Source of the DNA: JADLHS01 sp020848635
GTDB taxonomy: Bacteria > Verrucomicrobiota > Verrucomicrobiia > Limisphaerales > JADLHS01
Reading direction: 5' to 3'
DNA length: 64,000 bases
Assembly: GCA_037044975.1 (NCBI GenBank)
Contig: JBAOIL010000039.1
Coordinates: 310,001 to 374,000 of the forward strand
In this document: one piece after another, positions 6,222-14,898 of the stretch
How positions within the stretch are numbered: the first letter of the stretch is position 1
Layout of the letters: every line of letters begins with the position of its first letter
The notes under the pieces: model-generated
Databases searched by the model: none
What the model saw: the letters and a program-made list of their open reading frames with translations, nothing else
Told to the model about the DNA's origin: nothing
Made by a program: the position numbers and the translations under genes

Positions 6222-7511
6222 ATGAACACATCGGCAAAACTGGAACTCAACGATAAGACCTATTCCCTCCCGATCGTGGTGGGAAGCGAAGGCGAGCGGG
6301 CGGTGGACGTTTCGGGACTTCGGGCGGAGACCGGCCACATCACCCTCGACGATGGCTACGGTAACACCGGCTCCTGCCTCAGCAAGATCACCTTCATTGA
6401 CGGTGAAAAAGGCATTTTGCGCTATCGCGGCATTGCGATCGAGGAACTCGCCGAACACTCCACATTCATCGAGACCGCGTATCTGCTCATCTACGGCCAC
6501 CTGCCGAACCGCGAGGAGCTCGGTCGCTTTTCAGACCTGCTGACCGCCAGTCAGAATCTCCATGAGGACATGAAGTATCATTTCGAGGGTTTCCCCTCGA
6601 GTTCCCATCCCATGGCGATTCTTTCGGCGATGATCAATGCCGCCAGTTGTTTTTATCCGGAGGTGATGAACGGCGCCAACGCCAGTGATTTTGCCCTGAA
6701 CGCAGCACGGCTGATCTCGCAGGTGCGGACGATCGCCGCGTTTTCTTACCGCAAGTCCGAGGGTCGCCCGATCATCTATCCCAAGAACGCCTACAAATAC
6801 ACGGCGAACTTCCTGCACATGTTGTTCTCCGACCCCTACGACGACTACGTCATTAAGCCGGAGGTCGTTCGGGCGCTGGACTTGATTTTTCTCCTGCACG
6901 CGGACCACGAACAAAACTGTTCGACGGCCACGGTTCGCATGGTCGCCTCCAGTCAGGCGAACATGTATGCCAGTTGCGCCTCGGGCGTCTGTGCGTTGTG
7001 GGGGCCGTTGCATGGCGGCGCCAACCAGGCGGTGGTCGAGATGCTGATGGCCATTCACAAGTCGGGCGACGACGGCTCAAAATTCATCACCGCCGCCAAG
7101 GACAAGACGAGTGGCAAGAAGCTCATGGGTTTCGGGCATCGGGTTTACAAAAACTACGATCCCCGGGCGAAGATCATCAAGAAGGCGTGCGACGAAGTGT
7201 TGAAAACGCTGCATATCTCCGATCCGTTGCTCGACATCGCGATCAAGCTGGAGGCGGCGGCGCTCAAGGATTCCTACTTCGTGGAACGTAAGCTCTACCC
7301 GAACGTGGATTTCTACAGTGGCATCATCATGCGCGCCATTGGGATTCCAGTGGAGATGTTCACGGTCATGTTTGCGATTGGCCGGATGCCGGGCTGGATC
7401 GCCAACTACAAGGAAATCCTCGAGGACAACAAGGCCCGCATCTATCGCCCGCGGCAGATTTACGTCGGTCCGACGCTCAACGCTTACATCCCACTGGCGA
7501 ATCGGAAATAG
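6222..7511 (+). CDS. gltA: Citrate synthase
   Basis: A 430-residue type II citrate synthase condensing acetyl-CoA with oxaloacetate. Catalytic residues are visible: His264 (GPLHGGANQA), His306 (GFGHRVYKNYDPR) and Asp363 (YPNVDFYSG). Length equals the family norm. The ATG at 6222 is chosen because similarity begins with MNTSAKLELND; the frame is open 60 bp further upstream without family sequence. Ninety-five bp separate it from the BMC operon, with an AAGGCG/CGCCTT inverted repeat at 6127-6163 that might end the BMC transcript. Its proximity to the BMC genes and to sucC/sucD hints at linked carbon flow, but a functional connection is inference. Confidence 0.97.
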   Translation: MNTSAKLELNDKTYSLPIVVGSEGERAVDVSGLRAETGHITLDDGYGNTGSCLSKITFIDGEKGILRYRGIAIEELAEHSTFIETAYLLIYGHLPNREELGRFSDLLTASQNLHEDMKYHFEGFPSSSHPMAILSAMINAASCFYPEVMNGANASDFALNAARLISQVRTIAAFSYRKSEGRPIIYPKNAYKYTANFLHMLFSDPYDDYVIKPEVVRALDLIFLLHADHEQNCSTATVRMVASSQANMYASCASGVCALWGPLHGGANQAVVEMLMAIHKSGDDGSKFITAAKDKTSGKKLMGFGHRVYKNYDPRAKIIKKACDEVLKTLHISDPLLDIAIKLEAAALKDSYFVERKLYPNVDFYSGIIMRAIGIPVEMFTVMFAIGRMPGWIANYKEILEDNKARIYRPRQIYVGPTLNAYIPLANRK

Positions 7512-7530
7512 CTGCCGGGCGCGGCGTGCG

Positions 7531-8625
7531 ATGAAGAAAATTCTGGTCATTGACGATGAGGAGTGGCTGCGCGAGATGGTTCAAATGGCCTTGGAGCAGC
7601 GCGGCTACGCCACGGTCCAGGCGCCGGATGGGGCGGCCGGCGTCGAGGCCGCCCGCAAGCAATTGCCCGATCTCATTCTCTGTGATGTCAACATGGGGCA
7701 GTTGAATGGCTACGCCACGTTGTCCGCCCTCCGCGACGAACCCGCCACCGCCACCATCCCGTTCATCCTGATGACCGGCCAGGCGGACAACGAAGGGATG
7801 CGCCACGGCATGGAACTCGGCGCTGACGACTACCTGCCCAAGCCCTTCACGCTCGACGAACTTTACAAGTCCGTGGATGCGCGGTTCAAGAAAACCGAGG
7901 CGGTACGGGTGCAGGCGGAGCAGACTCTGAGCAGCTTGCGCGACAACATCACCATGATGCTGCCGCACGAATTTCGCACGCCCCTCAACGGCATCGTGGC
8001 ATTCGGCGAAATCCTCGCCGCCGACGCCGCCACGCTTGCGCCCGAGGAAATTGCCGAAATGGGTCAGGTAATTGCCCAGAGCGGTCATGCCTTGGAACGG
8101 CTCGTCGAAACCTTTCTGGTTTACTCCCAGCTCGAACTGCTGCAAGCGGATCCGCAAAAGGTCAGCACCTTGCGCGGCAAGCACACCCCCGCTCCCGGAT
8201 CGTTGATCGAACAGGATGCGCGCAAGAAAGCGGAGGGGGCCAAACGGGCGGCGGACCTGCAACTGCAGCTCGCAATCACCCCGGTCCCAATGTCGGAGGA
8301 ATACTTTTCCAAGGTGGTGGGCGAGCTGACACACAACGCGTTCAAGTTTTCGCCCCCCGGCACCCCGGTGATCCTGGAACTGGCCGCGACGCCCGAGGCG
8401 GTGGTGTTTTCCGTGAGCGACAAGGGCCGCGGCTTTAGCCGGGAGGAGATCGCCAAGGTTGGCGCCTTTATGCAATTCGAGCGCAAGACGCACGAGCAGC
8501 AGGGCCTCGGGCTTGGCCTCACCATTGCCCGGCGGCTCACGGAACTTCACGGGGGTACCCTGATCATCGAAAGTGAATCCGGTCTGGGAACGAAGGTCAC
8601 GGTGAAACTTCCGAAGGCAAGTTGA
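7531..8625 (+). CDS. Response regulator-histidine kinase hybrid
   Basis: A 364-residue soluble two-component protein. Residues 1-120 are a receiver domain with acidic pocket DDE at 8-10, phospho-acceptor Asp52 (LILCDVNM) and Lys104 (YLPKPF). A short coiled coil (about 120-137) leads to a HisKA domain with phospho-His146 (LPHEFRTPLNG). An HATPase domain (about 230-360) has the N-box HNAFKFS and the glycine boxes DKGRGF and GLGLGLTIA. No membrane segment is present, so it senses another protein or a cytosolic signal. The ATG at 7531 starts right at the receiver core, 19 bp after gltA, which may be co-transcribed. The partner regulator is unknown. Confidence 0.93.
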   Translation: MKKILVIDDEEWLREMVQMALEQRGYATVQAPDGAAGVEAARKQLPDLILCDVNMGQLNGYATLSALRDEPATATIPFILMTGQADNEGMRHGMELGADDYLPKPFTLDELYKSVDARFKKTEAVRVQAEQTLSSLRDNITMMLPHEFRTPLNGIVAFGEILAADAATLAPEEIAEMGQVIAQSGHALERLVETFLVYSQLELLQADPQKVSTLRGKHTPAPGSLIEQDARKKAEGAKRAADLQLQLAITPVPMSEEYFSKVVGELTHNAFKFSPPGTPVILELAATPEAVVFSVSDKGRGFSREEIAKVGAFMQFERKTHEQQGLGLGLTIARRLTELHGGTLIIESESGLGTKVTVKLPKAS

Positions 8626-8652
8626 CGCCGACGAAGCTGAGCGGCTCGCCGG

Positions 8653-9561
8653 TTATTTCGCGACCCGCTGATACAGCTCCACCAGGCCGGGAATTTCGAG
8701 CAAGCGGGCTTGGGGTCGTCCCGTCGCGTCTTTTCGGGGTGACGTCCTGATGCCATTCTCCACCATGTGGGCCAATAGAAAAGCCAGCCCAATTCCCAGC
8801 ACCGGCGCGAAATCAACCTTGCCCAGGCGCAACGGCAGGCGGCGCAACGGCACGAGCAGACGGCGTGAAACCTCGTCCAACTGTTGCCAGAACGGATGCC
8901 GGCCAAAATAGATGTAGCTGCTCACAAGGTACAAGCCCAGCGCACCGCCGATGAGGACTTTCCCCGCCAGATAGCTGCCCAAACCGACCAACAACGCTTG
9001 TTCCGTGCGCTGCGCCACCGAACCCGGTCGCGGCAGGATCTCCGCGTAGGTCAGCGGCCAGCTCACCAGCCACCACGCGGTCGTGACCAACAGGAAGGGC
9101 AGCAGCAGTTTGATTCCCCACGGCCAGCGCTCCACCCGGCCAAGCTGTGACCGCAACAGTCCGCGCAGTGGCGCCACCTCCGCTGTCGCCGGCATCAAAC
9201 TGGATAACAGGATCAGCCAGATAAAAAACACCGTCAGCGCCATGGCAAAACTCAGCATGGAGTACAGCAGCATCCGGCCAAACAGGTCGCTGCGGAACGG
9301 CACGGAGATCACGCCCACATCCAAAGTTCCCGTCCACGGCACCGCGGTACCAATCAACCAGTAGAAGATGCCGCGCACGAAAATCAGCACAGAAATCGCC
9401 GCCGGCAGATGCCAGCCGGCAAAGGTCGTCTTCCCCGCGCGCCGCAACGTGCCAGCCAAGGTTGAAGGCGTGGCCGTCGCCAGCGGATCAATGCGCGCCG
9501 CGCGCCAGTTGAACCACAACAGCAGCGCCGCCAGGTTCAGGATGAAATCAATCAGGGTCAT
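8653..9561 (-). CDS. YggT-family integral membrane protein
   Basis: A 302-residue membrane protein with several hydrophobic segments: near the N-terminus (LIDFILNLAALLLWF), around 50-70, 95-125, 160-185 and 205-235, and near 270. The C-terminal third (YFGRHPFWQQLDEVSRRLLVPLRRLP...DFAPVLGIGLAFLL) matches the YGGT pattern, in which a post-transmembrane Pro-rich turn precedes the second helix. The ATG at 9561 is chosen because the hydrophobic N-terminus follows it directly; the frame is open 54 bp further upstream. It lies 80 bp downstream of sucD on the same strand. YggT proteins are linked to membrane homeostasis in other bacteria; the role here is unproven. Confidence 0.7.
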   Translation of the reverse strand: MTLIDFILNLAALLLWFNWRAARIDPLATATPSTLAGTLRRAGKTTFAGWHLPAAISVLIFVRGIFYWLIGTAVPWTGTLDVGVISVPFRSDLFGRMLLYSMLSFAMALTVFFIWLILLSSLMPATAEVAPLRGLLRSQLGRVERWPWGIKLLLPFLLVTTAWWLVSWPLTYAEILPRPGSVAQRTEQALLVGLGSYLAGKVLIGGALGLYLVSSYIYFGRHPFWQQLDEVSRRLLVPLRRLPLRLGKVDFAPVLGIGLAFLLAHMVENGIRTSPRKDATGRPQARLLEIPGLVELYQRVAK

Positions 9562-9640
9562 CAAACGTAATCCGTGATGCGTAAGAACGACTTGCGACCC
9601 GCCTTGATGAGTCACACATCACGAGTCACGCGTCACCGCT

Positions 9641-10540
9641 TCACATCATCTTCAACAACGTATCCGCCATTTCGCTCGGGGTGACAGCGACGCCGATGCC
9701 AGCGGCTTTGAAGGCCGCGATTTTCGCCTCCGCCGTGCCTTTACCGCCGCTGACGATCGCGCCCGCGTGACCCATGCGGCGGCCGGCCGGGGCGGTTGTG
9801 CCTGCGATAAACCCGGCCACCGGCTTTTTGCAATTTGCCTTGATCCATTCGGCCGCTTCCTCCTCCGCGCTGCCGCCAATCTCGCCAATCATGATGATCC
9901 CAGTGGTTTCCGGGTCGGCATTGAACAGTTTGATGACGTCCAGATGCGATGTGCCGTTGACCGGATCCCCACCGATGCCGACGCAGGTGGACTGGCCCAC
10001 CCCGCGCGAGGTCAGTTGCCACACGGCTTCGTAGGTCAACGTGCCGCTGCGCGACACGACGCCAATGTTCCCCTTCTTATGAATATAGCCGGGCGAGATG
10101 CCGATGCGGCAACCACCGTGCGAGTCGTTGCCCTCGCCGGGGGTGACAATGCCCGGACAATTTGGGCCGATGAGCCGCGTGCGCTTGCCTTCCATGGCGC
10201 GCTTCACCTTCACCATGTCGTTGACCGGAATGCCCTCGGTAATGGCGACCACGAGGTCGAGCCCCGCGTCCACGCCTTCGAGAATCGCATCCGCGGCAAA
10301 CGGCGGCGGGACGAAAATAGCGCTCGCCGTCGCACCGGTCTGCCGCGCGGCCTCCCCCACCGTGTCGAAAATCGGCACCTTTCGGCCGCCATGCTCGAAA
10401 AACTGCCCGCCCTTGCCCGGCGTGACGCCGGCAACGATCTGCGAGCCGTAATCAATTGAGAGTTGGGCATGCCGAGCGCCGAAGCTGCCGGTGATGCCTT
10501 GAATCAGGACTTTGGTGTTGGATTTTACAATGATGGCCAT
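9641..10540 (-). CDS. sucD: Succinyl-CoA synthetase, alpha subunit
   Basis: A 299-residue alpha subunit of the TCA-cycle succinyl-CoA ligase. The CoA-binding N-terminal Rossmann domain begins with VLIQGITGSFGARH. The phosphorylated histidine lies in GHAGAIVSGGKGTAEAK near residue 247, and the PNCPGIVTPGE loop is present. It ends normally at ADTLLKMM. It begins 6 bp after the toxin gene stop, and four small genes separate it from its partner subunit sucC, whereas the two genes usually adjoin. All share one strand and short gaps, so they could still be one transcript. Confidence 0.97.
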   Translation of the reverse strand: MAIIVKSNTKVLIQGITGSFGARHAQLSIDYGSQIVAGVTPGKGGQFFEHGGRKVPIFDTVGEAARQTGATASAIFVPPPFAADAILEGVDAGLDLVVAITEGIPVNDMVKVKRAMEGKRTRLIGPNCPGIVTPGEGNDSHGGCRIGISPGYIHKKGNIGVVSRSGTLTYEAVWQLTSRGVGQSTCVGIGGDPVNGTSHLDVIKLFNADPETTGIIMIGEIGGSAEEEAAEWIKANCKKPVAGFIAGTTAPAGRRMGHAGAIVSGGKGTAEAKIAAFKAAGIGVAVTPSEMADTLLKMM

Positions 10541-10546
10541 GAGGTT

Positions 10547-10849
10547 TTAGCGGAGTCGGTAGTTCAAATAATTTGGGTCGCGTGCGCCGTGGACGATGGC
10601 CACGACTTGGATTTCCTGACCGATGACCCGGTAATAAATCGAATACGGCGAGCGCGGAATCCGCAACTTGCGGATGGCCTTGCGCCCGAATGCGCGCGGC
10701 AGCTCCGGCCAGCGGAGGATGACTTCAAATCGTTCGCGCGTAGCCAGAACAAATCTGTCACCCAGCCCGGATTGTTTTTCATTATACCATCCACAGGCTT
10801 GTTCAAGATCTCGGTCGGCGGCGGGAGTGACATTGAAGTGCAAACTCAT
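10547..10849 (-). CDS. RelE/ParE-family toxin
   Basis: A roughly 100-residue RelE/ParE-superfamily toxin. Fold signatures include a first strand with FNVTPAADRDLEQACGWYNEKQ, a helical hairpin, and the C-terminal strands RKLRIPRSPYSIYYRVIGQEIQVVAIVHGARDPNY. The start at 10849 (MSLHF) is preferred because it overlaps the antitoxin stop by 4 bp (ATGA); an alternative start lies 15 bp upstream. Whether it is an mRNA interferase (RelE) or a gyrase inhibitor (ParE) cannot be decided; the ending HGARDPNYL is common in ParE-like members. It forms a pair with the gene just upstream. Confidence 0.88.
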   Translation of the reverse strand: MSLHFNVTPAADRDLEQACGWYNEKQSGLGDRFVLATRERFEVILRWPELPRAFGRKAIRKLRIPRSPYSIYYRVIGQEIQVVAIVHGARDPNYLNYRLR

Positions 10850-11064
10850 TGCTTGCCGAACCATTTTTGATCGAATTCCTGCAAGCTCATCCCGCCGGTC
10901 GGGTTGGCATCGTATTCATCGCAGCGCCGTTCCAGTTCGGCCATCAACTCCTTTGGGATGCCTTCCTCATCCTGGGCGATCACATCGGGCAACAGAAAGT
11001 CGATCACCTCGGCTTTTTCTTCCGGCGAGAGTGCGGTCAGTTCCTTTTCGAGCATTGCATTCAT
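10846..11064 (-). CDS. Addiction-module antitoxin
   Basis: A 72-residue acidic protein with the layout of the addiction-module component family that pairs with RelE/ParE toxins: an N-terminal LEKELTALSPEEKAEVIDFLL helix and a C-terminal LEFDQKW-like end (LQEFDQKWFGKQ). It would bind and neutralise the toxin encoded immediately downstream. The stop overlaps the toxin start by 4 bp, the usual organisation of such modules. It begins 12 bp after the VOC gene, with no space for a sizeable promoter, so expression may depend on the sucC-sucD transcript. Confidence 0.82.
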   Translation of the reverse strand: MNAMLEKELTALSPEEKAEVIDFLLPDVIAQDEEGIPKELMAELERRCDEYDANPTGGMSLQEFDQKWFGKQ

Positions 11065-11076
11065 AGGAAATTTATA

Positions 11077-11451
11077 TCACTTGGCGTGGCGCTTGTGGAT
11101 GCAAACCAAGTTACCCTCGGTGTCGAAAATGAACGCCATATGACAGACCGGCGTGGGGAACGGTTCCAGTTTGAACTTCACCCCGTTCGCCTTCAGGTGC
11201 GCAATGGCCGCCTCGAAATCTTCGACTTCCAGGCCGACCAAGCAGCCGGTCGCCGTGGGCTGCCAATCCGGCGCCCCGGCGCCGATGGACAGGGTGCCGT
11301 TGCCCACGTCATACTCCGTCCATTGCATGCCGCCCGGTTCGCCCACCATCATGGTCGGTTTTAGCCCCAGCACGTCTTCGTAGAACTTTCGCGCCCGCGC
11401 CATGTCGGTGACGGGATAGCAACTGAAGGCGATTTCAGAAACTTTCAGCAT
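11077..11451 (-). CDS. VOC-superfamily (glyoxalase/bleomycin-resistance-like) protein
   Basis: A 124-residue vicinal oxygen chelate protein with two beta-alpha-beta-beta-beta modules. The first contains FSCYPVTDMARARKFYEDVLGLKP; the second contains GLEVEDFEAAIAHLKANGVKF and ends DTEGNLVCIHKR. Possible metal ligands include His near residue 107 (VCHMAF) and the Glu of DTEGN. Such small proteins act as glyoxalases, dioxygenases or binding proteins; the sequence alone does not say which. It is co-directional with sucC, sucD and the toxin-antitoxin pair, with gaps of 3 and 12 bp. Confidence 0.85.
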   Translation of the reverse strand: MLKVSEIAFSCYPVTDMARARKFYEDVLGLKPTMMVGEPGGMQWTEYDVGNGTLSIGAGAPDWQPTATGCLVGLEVEDFEAAIAHLKANGVKFKLEPFPTPVCHMAFIFDTEGNLVCIHKRHAK

Positions 11452-11454
11452 CGG

Positions 11455-11753
11455 TCAGGACGGTTTCGGGTTGGTGGGTTTCAGCGCGAGCGGCAACCAG
11501 GCAAAGCCCGGCAGCCGCGTGATGACCCTGGTGGTGGACTGGCGTAAACGGGCGCTGAGACTGGCCCGGCACGGATCAGCCGGCTCACTTCACGCGCGAC
11601 CTGCGCTCTCAGCCTGTCGTGCTCGCGCTTGGTATGCGCATGCTTTTGGGACAACTTGATCATCTCTTTTTGCAATTCGATCAGCCGACGGTAGGGTTCA
11701 AGGTCATCCGTGACCGGCGTCCCCATCTGCTTTCTTTCCCCGTCCCGATACAT
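11455..11753 (-). CDS. Small coiled-coil hypothetical protein, one frameshift
   Basis: A protein of about 98 residues that I do not assign to a family. The first two thirds (EPYRRLIELQKEMIKLSQKHAHTKREHDRLRAQVAREV) are charged and strongly coiled-coil-like. The frame breaks near 11545. Continuing one base off gives the sensible ending RLRQSTTRVITRLPGF...NPKPS with a stop at 11455-11457, 3 bp before the VOC start, so a single-base error is inferred. It starts 25 bp after sucC. The likely start is the MGTPVTDDLEPY methionine or one ten codons earlier. Confidence 0.55.
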
Positions 11754-11778
11754 TTTGCCCTGGGCCCGCGCTTAAAGG

Positions 11779-12984
11779 TTATTTCCCGACGGCGCTTACC
11801 ACCTTCTGCGCCGCGTCCGCCATGGAATCGCCGGTGATGAGTGTAAGGCCGGATTCAGCCAGAGTTTTCTTGCCGGCGATGACGTTGTTGCCTTCGAGGC
11901 GCACGACGAGCGGAAGTTTCAAGCCCGTTTCCTTGACCGCCGCGACAATGCCGGTGGCGATGACGTTGCAATCCATGATGCCACCGAAAATGTTCACGAG
12001 GATCCCCTTCACGTTCGGATCCTGCAGGATGATCTTGAACGCCGCCGTGACCTGCTCCTTGCTCGCACCGCCGCCCACGTCGAGAAAGTTCGCCGGACTC
12101 GCGCCGAAATGCTGGATGATGTCCATCGTCGCCATCGCCAGACCCGCGCCATTGACCAGGCAGGCGATGCTGCCGTCGAGCTTGATGTAATTCAGATTGA
12201 ACTTGCTCGCCTCAATTTCCAGCGGCGCTTCCTCGGCCAGATCGCGCATCTCCTGAATGTTCTTGTGGCGATACAACGCGTTGTCGTCGAGGCCGATCTT
12301 CGCGTCCACGGCACATAGCTCGTCCTTGCCGTCCGCGCCGGTGACGATGCAAAGCGGGTTGATCTCCACCATCGCGGCGTCGCACTCCCACCACGTCTTG
12401 TAAACCCCCAGCAACAGTTTCACCCCGCTGTTGAACGCATCCCCCTTCAAACCCAGTGCCGAAGCAATCTTGCGCGCTTGATAGGGCATCATGCCCACGG
12501 CAGGATCAATCCACTCCTTGACGATTTTGTCAGGGTGCTTCTCGGCCACTTCCTCAATATCCACCCCACCCTCCGTGCTGGCCATGATGAGCGGGCGCGA
12601 CGTCCCACGATCGAGCAACACCGCGAGATAAAGCTCCTTCTTGATGTCATGCGCGGCGGCGACCAGCACCTTGCTCACGAGCCGCCCGTCCGGACCGGTC
12701 TGTTTGGTGACCAGAACCTGACCCAGCATGGCCTTGGCTTTCTCGAAGACCTCGTCGGCGGATTTACACAGTTTCACCCCGCCCTGGAAACCGCTCTTGA
12801 ACGTGCCCTTGCCCCGGCCCCCGGCGTGGATTTGCGATTTTACGACGATCAGCTTCGCGCCACCGGCGAAAACCTTTTCCGCCACCGCTCGCGCCGCTTC
12901 CGGCGTTGCGCACACGTCGCCTGGCGGCACGACCACGCCGTACTGCGCCAACAATTGTTTCGCCTGATATTCGTGAATGTTCAT
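11779..12984 (-). CDS. sucC: Succinyl-CoA synthetase, beta subunit
   Basis: A 401-residue ADP/GDP-forming beta subunit. It begins MNIHEYQAKQLLAQYGV (ATP-grasp start), contains KSQIHAGGRGKG around residues 50-61, MVEINPLC near 215 and the C-terminal ligase domain with NIFGGIMDCNVIATGIV near residue 338. Length is typical. It is the first gene of the minus-strand run that ends with sucD and the YggT gene. The separation of sucC from sucD by about 1.2 kb containing a toxin-antitoxin pair is unusual. Confidence 0.97.
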   Translation of the reverse strand: MNIHEYQAKQLLAQYGVVVPPGDVCATPEAARAVAEKVFAGGAKLIVVKSQIHAGGRGKGTFKSGFQGGVKLCKSADEVFEKAKAMLGQVLVTKQTGPDGRLVSKVLVAAAHDIKKELYLAVLLDRGTSRPLIMASTEGGVDIEEVAEKHPDKIVKEWIDPAVGMMPYQARKIASALGLKGDAFNSGVKLLLGVYKTWWECDAAMVEINPLCIVTGADGKDELCAVDAKIGLDDNALYRHKNIQEMRDLAEEAPLEIEASKFNLNYIKLDGSIACLVNGAGLAMATMDIIQHFGASPANFLDVGGGASKEQVTAAFKIILQDPNVKGILVNIFGGIMDCNVIATGIVAAVKETGLKLPLVVRLEGNNVIAGKKTLAESGLTLITGDSMADAAQKVVSAVGK

Positions 12985-13095
12985 GTAAGAAATAAGACTG
13001 TGCCCATTGAACGAAGCTTGGCGTCAGAAATCAATCCTTAACCCCAGGCCGTTTAGCTCGGCGGGAACGCACTTGCATTGTTAAGCCCATGCCGA

Positions 13096-14010
13096 TCATA
13101 GAAGGGGACGCAACCTATCAATCACGCTTTGCACCGTCAGGGCGTGGAGTCCGGCGTTGTCCCGCAGCACCGTCACGTCCCGCCCCTGCGGTCGCCAGAT
13201 TTCTTCAATGGTGTTCGCCCACAGGACAACGCACGGCAAACCCAGCGCCGCCGCCAGGTGGGATATGCCGGAATCGTGCCCAACGAAGCCTACGCCGGAT
13301 TGCAGCCGCACCGCTAGATCGGCCAGCGGCAGACTGCGGGCCATTGCATGGCGCGCGGACGGGAGTTTTGCCGCGAGCCGTTGCAATCGCTCCCCTTCCG
13401 CCTCCCCGCCCACCAACAGCACATTGATTTCCGATTCCGCCATCAAACGCGCGAGCAATTCCACCCATTTTGCCTCCGGCCAGTTTTTACTTTCGCTGCC
13501 GCTGCCGGGGTGCAAAGCCAGTTGAGGGTTGAAAGTTGAAGGTTGAGTGCCAAGAGTCAGGCGCGGCACCGGATCGGCCTCAAAGATGGCGAGCCGCTCC
13601 AACGGCTTGAGATAAACCCTCGTTGCGTGGATGGGTTCGCTTTCATTCGGGCGATGCGGGGCGGCGATAAACTGCCCGCGCGCACAGCCGACCACGTTGG
13701 TTTGGAAGATCAGGTCCGGGTCGTAGAGGTAGGAGACAATGATGTCGAACCCGGAAAAATAGTCGGCCAGTTCGGGCGCCAGGTCGCCCCCGCGGGCAAA
13801 AAACCCCGCCAAACCGCGCGCCTCGATCGGCTGCACGCGATCCACCAGTCCGCCGGCAAACGCAAGCTGGGCGATGTGCGGGTAGCCGAGGACTTCGAGT
13901 TGCGCGGCGGGGAATTGCCGGCGCAGCGCGGCGAGGGCCGGCAGGGTGAGAATAAAATCACCAATCGCGCCGCCGCGAATGACGAGGATTTTTCCCTGAC
14001 CGATGCTCAC
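13096..14010 (-). CDS. Glycosyltransferase family 9 (heptosyltransferase-like)
   Basis: A roughly 304-residue protein of the ADP-heptose:LPS heptosyltransferase family, acting in the cytoplasm in lipopolysaccharide or related glycan assembly. It starts GKILVIRGGAIGDFILTLPALAALRRQFP (the nucleotide-sugar fold of GT9) and has LHPGSGSESKNWP at about 180-192 and GHDSGISHLAAALGLP at about 255-270, the classic donor-site motif. The GTG at 14010 is chosen: it overlaps the upstream gene stop by 4 bp and places the GAIGD loop at the usual distance. A TQPSTFNPQ linker segment is encoded by a TCAAC-rich low-complexity stretch. Confidence 0.85.
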   Translation of the reverse strand: MSIGQGKILVIRGGAIGDFILTLPALAALRRQFPAAQLEVLGYPHIAQLAFAGGLVDRVQPIEARGLAGFFARGGDLAPELADYFSGFDIIVSYLYDPDLIFQTNVVGCARGQFIAAPHRPNESEPIHATRVYLKPLERLAIFEADPVPRLTLGTQPSTFNPQLALHPGSGSESKNWPEAKWVELLARLMAESEINVLLVGGEAEGERLQRLAAKLPSARHAMARSLPLADLAVRLQSGVGFVGHDSGISHLAAALGLPCVVLWANTIEEIWRPQGRDVTVLRDNAGLHALTVQSVIDRLRPLL

Positions 14011-14561
14011 ATCGCGCGGAACGCCGTGAGCCCCAGCACCACCACCAGGAGCGCAAACGCGAGCCGCAGTCCGCTGCCAACTTTGACGCGCTGCTCGTTC
14101 GCCGTTGCCCAGTCCAGAAGATCCCGCAAGCGCCAGGGCGAAACGGTGAACCAAATTCCCGCCACCACGAAAACATACGCCCAGGCTTGAATCAACAAGA
14201 CCCACGGCGACTCACCCAAATGCGGACGCCCTGTGTCCACCATCAATTTGGCCAGCAACAGCAGAACGATCGCGAGCCCGCGAACCGCCAGAAAATCCTG
14301 AACGAAGATGCAGGTGCCCAACCCAATCGCCCCGAAGACCACCATCATGTGCGGCTTGATGGCGGCAAAATCCGCAATCGGCTCCAACTTCACCAGCCAC
14401 AAAAACCAGAGCGTGCCCAGCGCCATCAGGAAATAGCCAGCCATCAGATTGCGGGGGAACTTGCGGACGGTGGCCGCAAACGCCGTAGGTTTGGCGAGGC
14501 CATAGACCTGCGGTGCGGCCATGCCGAGGCCGAGCAAGATGGACAACAAGGATAATTTCAT
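14007..14561 (-). CDS. Integral membrane protein of unknown function
   Basis: A 184-residue protein with about five hydrophobic segments: LSLLSILLGLGMAAPQVYGL at the N-terminus, AGYFLMALGTLWFLWLV, MMVVFGAIGLGTCIFV, GLAIVLLLLAKLMVD and WAYVFVVAGIWFTV, then a last one near the C-terminus. I do not recognise the family. The ATG at 14561 starts at the first hydrophobic segment. Its stop overlaps the glycosyltransferase start (GTGA), so the two are translationally coupled and may work together at the inner membrane. Confidence 0.7.
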   Translation of the reverse strand: MKLSLLSILLGLGMAAPQVYGLAKPTAFAATVRKFPRNLMAGYFLMALGTLWFLWLVKLEPIADFAAIKPHMMVVFGAIGLGTCIFVQDFLAVRGLAIVLLLLAKLMVDTGRPHLGESPWVLLIQAWAYVFVVAGIWFTVSPWRLRDLLDWATANEQRVKVGSGLRLAFALLVVVLGLTAFRAM

Positions 14562-14898
14562 CGTTTCAAAGCTTCTTTGAGCGGGCAGAGCATGGCGGAC
14601 GCAGCCCGGAAGGTAAATCCGAAATCCAGCGGACAAAACTTGCCGCGGCCCAGAGCGAATTTTGGCCCCATCCCGTGGCCGGCCAATTGCTCGTTCAACA
14701 AGCCGGCGTGCTCGCGCCCCGATGCATTACCGTTTCATTAGTCATCCCAAGAGCCTTCCTAACTTCTCCTCGACAACGTGGGAGAAAGAAATAGATTCAA
14801 AGCAATTGCGAGAATCCAACCGCTCAGGGCAACTGGATTCCCGTGAAAAGTGGCGCACTAAAACGACCGCCATGACAATTAAACCCGGAGGCAGGATC
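14562..14898. other. Intergenic stretch, no gene recognised
   Basis: A 337-bp divergent gap between the membrane protein (-) and the lipoprotein (+). It must hold both promoters. No tRNA, repeat or conserved ORF is seen. A Shine-Dalgarno GGAG at 14887-14890 belongs to the lipoprotein gene. Confidence 0.5.

Noticed and set aside
13048..13090. tRNA-like wording (GTTTAGCTCGGCGGGAACG and following)
   Set aside because: It resembles a tRNA D-arm, but the anticodon stem does not pair and no T-arm or acceptor follows. At most a decayed fragment; not annotated.
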